Positions 58,139 through 64,000 of a stretch of DNA of 64,000 nucleotides are shown here, in pieces. Source of the stretch: Aphelidium insulamus (taxonomy: Eukaryota > Aphelidiomycota > Aphelidea > Aphelidiaceae). The notes beneath the pieces are model-generated. The model made no database searches. It saw only the letters and a program-made list of their open reading frames with translations, and was not told the DNA's origin. The DNA lies in assembly GCA_036784855.1 (NCBI GenBank), contig JAZDSV010000065.1, forward strand, positions 1 through 64,000, given 5' to 3'. Within the stretch, counting starts at the first letter, position 1; each line of letters starts with the position of its first letter. Made by a program: the position numbers and the translations under genes.

Positions 58139-58680
58139 CTAGGCCGTGGGTGCTTCTTGATTATTATTGTTCAGCCCGTCGATCCACTGCACAATGTGAT
58201 CATGGTTGTGTTCAAGGGCTGCTTCTCGACACTCTGCGGCATTCCAGGGACTCCCGCTGGACTGGGCCCATTGAAGCACAGGCAAGTGTCCACCAAGCAC
58301 AGCATGAAGCATGGGAGCACGTTTCTTCATCCCACGGACAGTCATTCGCGCGGGCCCACTGCAACAATTCCAAATGTCCGTGCCATCAGCGTAATAACCT
58401 GCGGATTCATTCCACGGACAGCCCTGAGCACGTGCCCACTGCAACACCTCCAAATGTCCGCCGAAAGCTGCCACGTTGCATGTCTCTGCGCTCCACGGAC
58501 AACCATTCTCGTGTGCCCACTGCAGCACATGTGCTGTAAATGTCCTTTCGCAGCGGCTTGAGAGCAAGTCAATGTGTTCTATTGGCAGCCTTGCGCACGT
58601 GCCCACTTCAGCACGTCCAAATACCCATCCGTAGCATTAAAAAAGCAAGTGTTATACGCCAAAGGTTCTCCACGGAGATG
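58139..58680 (-). pseudogene. ANK3 block B copy, longer but broken upstream
   Basis: The 155-residue frame 58606-58139 matches ANK3 of block A, including the same out-of-frame middle segment. Upstream (58606-58680) more ankyrin sequence is visible in other frames (GYLDVLKWARAQGCQ, then a stop; TCSQAAAKGHLQ). The ancestral gene was therefore longer and has been broken here and replaced in block A. Confidence 0.55.
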
Positions 58681-58763
58681 CAACCACTTCAACATACAAA
58701 TTAATTGTACACGAACAGCGAAATATATTTGTATCCATTATGGATTACAAGAGCGGCATCAAC

Positions 58764-60072
58764 CTAGTCGTCGCCCATGTCCATTTCCTCGTCGTCACCA
58801 CCATTATTACCGTCACCATTGGCAGTCGTCCCAACTGGTTGCTGTTGCTGCTGTTGTTGTTGTTGTTGTTGATGAAATTGCTGCTGCTGTTGATGTGCGC
58901 CGGATGAGGCGGTGGTGTGCATCTGCGAGGCCACGCCGTCAAACATTGGCCTTGCGCTGTGCCAGTGTCATGGACTGGATGGCTTCCACGGTGAGCGGTG
59001 GAGGCAGTTCCATGCGCTCTGTCGTCCGCCGTAATCTCCACCGCTTGCATCACCACAAAGTCGTGCCAGTCGATTTGCTGGAATGCCACTGCCAATTATA
59101 AGTATACACTATACATACATCAGATAGATTATTTTCTTGCCCTTTTCGCGCTCCTCCTCCTCGGCCTGTGCGCGCCTGGTCTCCTCTTCGTGCCGCTCCC
59201 ACTCGGTGCGCTCCACACACCGCGACAGCACAGAGTACTTGTCCGACACGTTCAGTTCCAGACGCTCGCGCATTTCCGTGGACGGCAGCAGTATCTTGGT
59301 GTACTGCTCCACCAGCTTGGAGAAGTAGTTGAACATGGAGTGACCGTGGCGCAGAAAGTCGAATTGAAAGTTGCGCGCCTCTTTCTGCTGCAGCTGTGCC
59401 ATGAACTGCCGCCCATTCCTGGGCCACGAATTGTGCCGTCAACTTTATAATATCTCTGCGATTCCATTATGTTAAAATGGTGCTGTAAGTATAATAACAT
59501 ATCTGTACAGAATACTTGCAGATCTTGTGCGGCCACCGGGATAGAGTCGGCACAGAATTCAAACGTCGGCGGCGGTTCACTGCAGCCTTCACTGCCGCGG
59601 CATCTGCCTCTGCCTCTCCAGCCTGACAATATATTAATTCATATATACAGTTATGGTTATAGTATAACATACCGACTTGTCTGGCTTGGCAGCCCTCTTT
59701 GCAGTAACACTTCGATACTTCATTAGCAATACATCGCAACTCAACAGCAGGCCAATGCACAGTAACCTTTGCCGGAACGCGCCCTCCACCAGCTTGGGAT
59801 CTGATAGTAGCCGTAGTACGCGGCCGCCGCCACTCCCAGGAACGAGAATTTGGCACTGCTGCGCTCCTTCTCGCGCAGCTTGTCCTCCAGGTCCATGCCG
59901 CCCGCGTCGCCACGAAATTGGCCGTCTTGTCGATGATGGCGCGTATCTCTGGTGGCGGCAATATGACCCCGATGGTGGCTGGCTGGTCCGCGGTGTCGTC
60001 ATGGTTGCTGTTGGTGGAGGTGTCATGGCCATTCGCGTGGCTGCTCGTGTCCGCGGTCTCGGCGGCCGTCAT
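58764..60072 (-). CDS. SF3A1: SF3A1 (PRP21) splicing factor, 5'-complete copy with several frame changes
   Basis: Recognised in order: SURP1 start (IGVILPPPEIRAIIDKTANF), its end (REKERSSAKFSFLG, YYGYY), the EPPPTFEF motif, SURP2 (IIKLTAQFVAQ ... QQKEARNFQFDFLRHGHS), QQIDWHDFVVMQAVEI, and a His/Gln-rich then acidic C-terminus. SF3A1 bridges the U2 snRNP and early spliceosome and is essential in yeast. At least four one-base frame changes are needed (near 59895, 59800, 59575 and 59412) besides introns, including a GC-AG one near 59105. The human-type C-terminal ubiquitin-like domain is absent, as in fungi. Either this copy is dying or the base sequence here is imperfect. Confidence 0.75.
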
Positions 60073-60942
60073 TGCACGTGTTAGATATGTATTTACTTGA
60101 ATATTGCAGGTTGGGTTGATGGGTTGGATTGAAAGGTGCCCCATACCCAAATTATACCACCCTCAACGCCGAGCCCTAGATCCAATTGAGGGACACGCAC
60201 CGGCCGATTTTACATACGACAAAAGTGCACCGGGCCGCACACACTGGCATTTATGTAGTTAAAGTCTATAAATATGGACTGGCCACATAAGCGGCATGTC
60301 AGAGGTGGTTTATCGTATAGAGCGACATTGCAAAAGAGAAGCGTAGTTCAAGACGAACTGGGTAGATACGGCGTCAGCGGCATTGTTCAGCAAAGCTGCG
60401 TACACCGGCGGTGCCACCGGCACTGTTACGCGGAAGCGCCGTTGGCAGGCCAACAACGAATTGTTAAGCGGAAGCATAGTAGGCACGGGCCGCCAATGAC
60501 ATCGATATGAGTAGCCGCGTCCTACGCCGTCGGCATTGCCGGGACCAGCCATTCATCGGGTTTTGATCACCAATTTAAATTCTTTATGTTTTCTAAGCAG
60601 GTGAAAATATTATCCATTCCATCCGTCATTGGTTATCAATGCTACACCGCTGTACTGGCAACTGGCAGACTTGAAGCGCGCGTTGCTTGAAGATCACATG
60701 TATTTAGACTCCTTTCGGAGAGTCTCAATAACAGGTCGTCAGTCCTGGCGGAATTTTTTTGCAGTTAAATAATGCCTATTCCTTCATTATGGCGTATGCA
60801 CAAATAGCTGCGCCACAGCCCCTTGGCGTATGTGATTCGCCAATCCAATACCAGCTGTCCATCCATCTATGCTTCCGCATCCATCCACCTACACGTACGC
60901 ATTCGACCATCCGTACACGCATCAAGTATATCACTCGGCACT
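60073..60942. promoter_or_regulatory. Divergent upstream region of SF3A1 and a secreted ankyrin gene
   Basis: 870 bp between two divergent start codons. Nothing else is recognisable: no tRNA or repeat, and small frames such as 60274-60510 lack content. Confidence 0.35.
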
Positions 60943-63454
60943 ATGAAGGCATTCCTGGCGTTGCTTGGCCCTTTGCTTCTGTGCAACTCCGCCAACGCGG
61001 CAATTTACAGCGTGCCGAACGGTATGACGCTTGAACGTTGCCTCCTGCTATCTGGTCATTTCTTAACGCATATGCGCAGTGGCCGATGTTGTCAACGAAC
61101 CAACCTTCACGTGGCCCACCATTGACGCAAACAGTATGTTGCTCATCGCATGTCTGGCATAGTTTGTAATAGGCATGAAAGGCGAAGACGAGCTTCTCTC
61201 CATTCAGCAACTCAGCATTAAAAAATTTGTCGAGCTGGTCCCACTCCTGCTCGATAGTCATGATATGACCCGGATCATGGAAACACTGCTTGGCGATCAG
61301 CCCAGCTCAGTAGCGGTTCAGGCTATTGTCTTGCGCGTAATGAATTACAAGCACAGTAGCAGTGACGACTCTGTGTACCCGCCACACATGGTTCTTTCCA
61401 AGCAGAAGGAATCGTTTCGGAAGTGGTTTATCGATGAAACGCAGTCAGTTTTACCTGGCTTCATGCAAGCCGGTATGTATGATAACTGCTGGGTTTTCAA
61501 AGATGTGGAGGAAAAGCCGCAAGCAATTGAGAAAGCAATAAGCGTGCTGGAAAAGGCCGGCCCAGAACAAGTTCAAGCCACCATTCAAGTGATTGCCGCG
61601 TTCAAGTGCATCTCGCAGACCGTTGGACTTGACGACATGTTTCCCAAATATGTGGCATCTCTGTGGAAGAATGTGTACGACGACGCAGACATGTCGGACT
61701 ACATACATGAACTACGTGATCGCGAAGGTTCATATGTCGCCCATTATTTGTTTCCTCAGGGCGAGCATGAACATGGAAACAAGTTTCAAGAAACTGTGGA
61801 ACAGCTTGTGGCCACTTTTTGCTGGGACATCGCGAGTGGAAATGTTAAGAATATGTTTGGACATTGGCAAGGAACCAGCATCCCTACATTGGTGTGGGAT
61901 CATCAATTGACAATCCTACGATTGATGCACTCGGCACTGGCAAATAGTCGTAACGCTGTTGCTATTCGAATTTTTGTGGTATCACTCTTGACTGCAGTCG
62001 GCTTTAGCGACGCACAGGGGGTTAAACAAATAGTGAACCATTTTATGCAATTATCAGCGACATACATTTTTCGCGATATCCATACAACCGTTGTGGACTA
62101 CGCGAAAAGTCGGCTTGAGGCACAAATTGGCGAAGTTTCCAGCTACAAAAGCATCCTCAAGGAAGCTAACGAACAACTTGGCGATACATTGCTTGCTGCT
62201 GCTCTTGGGGACAAATATGCCGGTCAAACTCGCTTGGAGGAAGCGAAGTTCTCGATTGGGATTTCATCTACTATAAACCCAAAGTTGGAAGCGGAAAATG
62301 TTGCAGAGCTCATTCGACTCGCCGCAGACTCGGGCAGTCTAAGTGTAGACGATGTCAAGTTAGCAATTCATCTGGTGCTGGAATGCAAAGATCCTAGTGA
62401 CGTTCGACTTCGAAATGCTGTGCTTCTACTTCAAGCCGTTACGTTTAGGCCGGAACTCGACCCTGCTTACGTTAAACGTGTTGTTGATCAACTTGGATGG
62501 CAGCAAAGTGAGGATATTACACCGCTGGTGATGCGTCTACGAGCCGACATTGATCGATCGATTGATCTGGCTGATGGAAAAGGTGAAACGGCACTTTCTG
62601 AGGCCATCAAGATTCGGAAGCCTGACATTTTATTATTGCTGCTCGAGGATTATGGCGCGGATCCCGATGCGTACTCTGTGGCCCAAATCCAAGCTGGGGA
62701 CAAAATGACCACCGCCTTGATTGCGGCAGCTACGGAACTCTCTGAATGCGTTCAGATCTTGGTGGACCACAAAGTTGATGTGGATCAAGCTGACGGCGAT
62801 GGGAACACTCCACTCATGCATGCTGCGATTTACAATCGCGTCACCACAGTTGAGATATTGTTGAACGCTGGAGCAAATGTCAAAAAGCAGAACAAAGATG
62901 GCATCACGGCACTGATAAATGCGTGCATGTACGGTCGACGCGAGATTGTATTGCGTTTGTTGGCTGCCGGTGCGGATGTGAATCATTTATCATCTCATAA
63001 GTCAAAAGCCAGTGCCATTACTGGGCCGTCGTTCTATAATCATCCAGACGTTGTTTCTGATCTGCTGCAGCACATCGAGAAGAATGACCTTGAATGTATC
63101 AATTGTGACATTGCACTGGCTTTTGCTGCACTTCATGGTAATGGTGCAAACATTCAAAAGCTTCTCAACATGGGTGTCGACATTAATGCCGATTGCACCG
63201 AGCGCTCGTTTGAATTTTTGATGCGCGATGCCGACAGCTCGGACATGACATTAATTTCTCCTATCTGCATGGCGGCCAAAAGCGGAAAGATCGAAATCGT
63301 ACAACTGCTGATTGCAAACGGTGCAATTGTGAACGAGATTGCAATCGATCTGGCCAGAAATAACAATCACGCCGATGTAGTGGACGAGTTAACATCTGCG
63401 CTGGGAAATCGCATGGTGCCTGCATCAGCGCTAGGCCAGAGTGGCGACATGTAG
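60943..63454 (+). CDS. Secreted ankyrin-repeat protein with a large N-terminal helical domain
   Basis: Exons 60943-61021, 61080-61133 and 61173-63454 join in frame to 804 residues. The start is chosen for the signal peptide MKAFLALLGPLLLCNSANA, which would be missed if translation were taken from the Met at 61175. Residues about 45-460 are mostly helical with no family I recognise (KKFVELVPLLLDSHD, ATFCWDIASGNVKNMFGHWQ). About six ankyrin repeats follow (NTPLMHAAIYNRVTTVEILLNAG, GITALINACMYGRREIVLRLL), then a weaker one (PICMAAKSGKIEIVQLLIANG). No membrane anchor is visible, so it is probably secreted. The intact frame and clean splice sites contrast with the broken genes next door. Confidence 0.82.
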
Positions 63455-63684
63455 CGAGATAATCGCTGGGTTTTTTAGCACACATGCGCGGCTGTATTGC
63501 GGGCTTTTTTCCCAGCAAAACTAGATCATAAATAAACAGTATACACATATTCTGCATAGTGGGGGCGACTCTTTATCGGCTGCAAGGCAGCTGATGCTAC
63601 ATGGAGACATCGATTACCTCGTCAATGGCTATGTATCTGGCTGATGTCTCGATGGGTTATGCATGTTTTCTGTGCGCTGCTTTG
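63455..63684. other. 3' flank of the secreted ankyrin gene
   Basis: Non-coding; an aataaa-like signal (cataaataaacag) near 63530 may be the polyadenylation region. No gene is seen. Confidence 0.4.
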
Positions 63685-63950
63685 CTGCATCAGAAATATT
63701 GGCCATTATGAGCAAAATATAATAATTCTAATTCTAATTCCGTCATATTTGTTATGTCAGTATAATCGAGATGAAATTTGAAGCGCTACTCATCGAGAAG
63801 CCTAACCGGAGTGCATCGCTGACTGCATCAGAAATATTGGCCATTATGAGCAAAATATAATAATTCTAATTCTAATTCCGTCATATTTGTTATGTCAGTA
63901 TAATCGAGATGAAATTTGAAGCGCTACTCATCGAGAAGCCTAACCGGAGT
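63685..63950. repeat. 139-bp tandem duplication
   Basis: ctgcatcagaaatattggcc starts at 63685 and again at 63824. The two copies are identical over about 127 bp (through cctaaccggagt), and the first carries 12 extra bases (gcatcgctga region) at its end. They have no coding potential. Confidence 0.92.
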
Positions 63951-64000
63951 CGAACTACAGTCTTGTTTGGGAAGCTCCACACGCGGCAAGGAACAGCGAT

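Larger units (their letters stand above)
53096..59349. repeat. Tandem segmental duplication, block B
   Basis: Second unit of the duplication. It keeps the full ANK1 gene lost from block A but carries many single-base indels in ANK2, ANK3 and ANK1. The match to block A ends at about 59349 inside SF3A1, and true SF3A1 sequence continues beyond it. Block B is therefore joined to the only 5'-complete SF3A1 in the window. Confidence 0.9.

Overview
This is a nuclear eukaryotic sequence. Its protein-coding genes are split by short GT-AG introns (mostly 41-96 bp, with some probable GC-AG introns). It carries conserved eukaryotic genes: a HEATR5/Laa1-type HEAT-repeat protein, the splicing factor SF3A1, two F-box/LRR proteins and the 3' half of the centriole gene SAS-6. 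The SAS-6 coiled coil points to a flagellated organism. Crinkler-type (CR) effectors, a cNMP-binding/F-box/LRR protein and compact introns fit a zoosporic early-diverging fungus (chytrid or blastocladiomycete-like) best. An oomycete or other protist is not excluded. No single marker settles this, and the assignment is inference.

Layout. 1-4195: 3' LTR and decayed pol of a Ty3/gypsy chromovirus on the minus strand, with a tRNA-derived SINE nested in its RT. 4198-9640: a SAS-6 3' fragment (minus) abutting a decayed non-LTR retrotransposon (plus). 9.9-11.3 kb: a decayed ORF, a Crinkler relic and a long hairpin. 11360-13225: a Crinkler-type effector (ubiquitin-like header, P-loop NTPase, REase-like domain). 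14.6-16.8 kb: a two-gene PIF/Harbinger element. 17488-20407: a multi-exon secreted protein. 20.7-23.6 kb: a second SAS-6 fragment plus LINE composite with 378-bp tandem repeats. 23797-26045: a Crinkler-type effector with a protein-kinase domain. 26447-28377: a 2-oxoglutarate/Fe(II) oxygenase. 28882-31488: an F-box/LRR protein. 31905-34055: a complete Mutator-like element with TIRs and a 9-bp target-site duplication. 34100-37951: a cNMP-binding/F-box/LRR protein. 38042-47656: HEATR5-like gene with a 15-bp minisatellite in one intron. 47.5-59.35 kb: a tandem segmental duplication (blocks A and B) carrying three ankyrin genes, bounded by pieces of HEATR5 and SF3A1. 60943-63454: a secreted ankyrin protein. 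The window ends in a 139-bp tandem duplication.

How it fits together. Housekeeping genes are interleaved with a secreted/effector repertoire (two different CR effectors, several signal-peptide ankyrin proteins, one secreted barrel-like protein) and at least six transposon families. This is typical of a fast-evolving accessory region. The ankyrin genes have been amplified by a tandem duplication whose junction I can place to within about 2 bp. Several conserved genes carry single-base frameshifts, concentrated at 53-60 kb. Real decay and base-level assembly error cannot be separated from this sequence alone.
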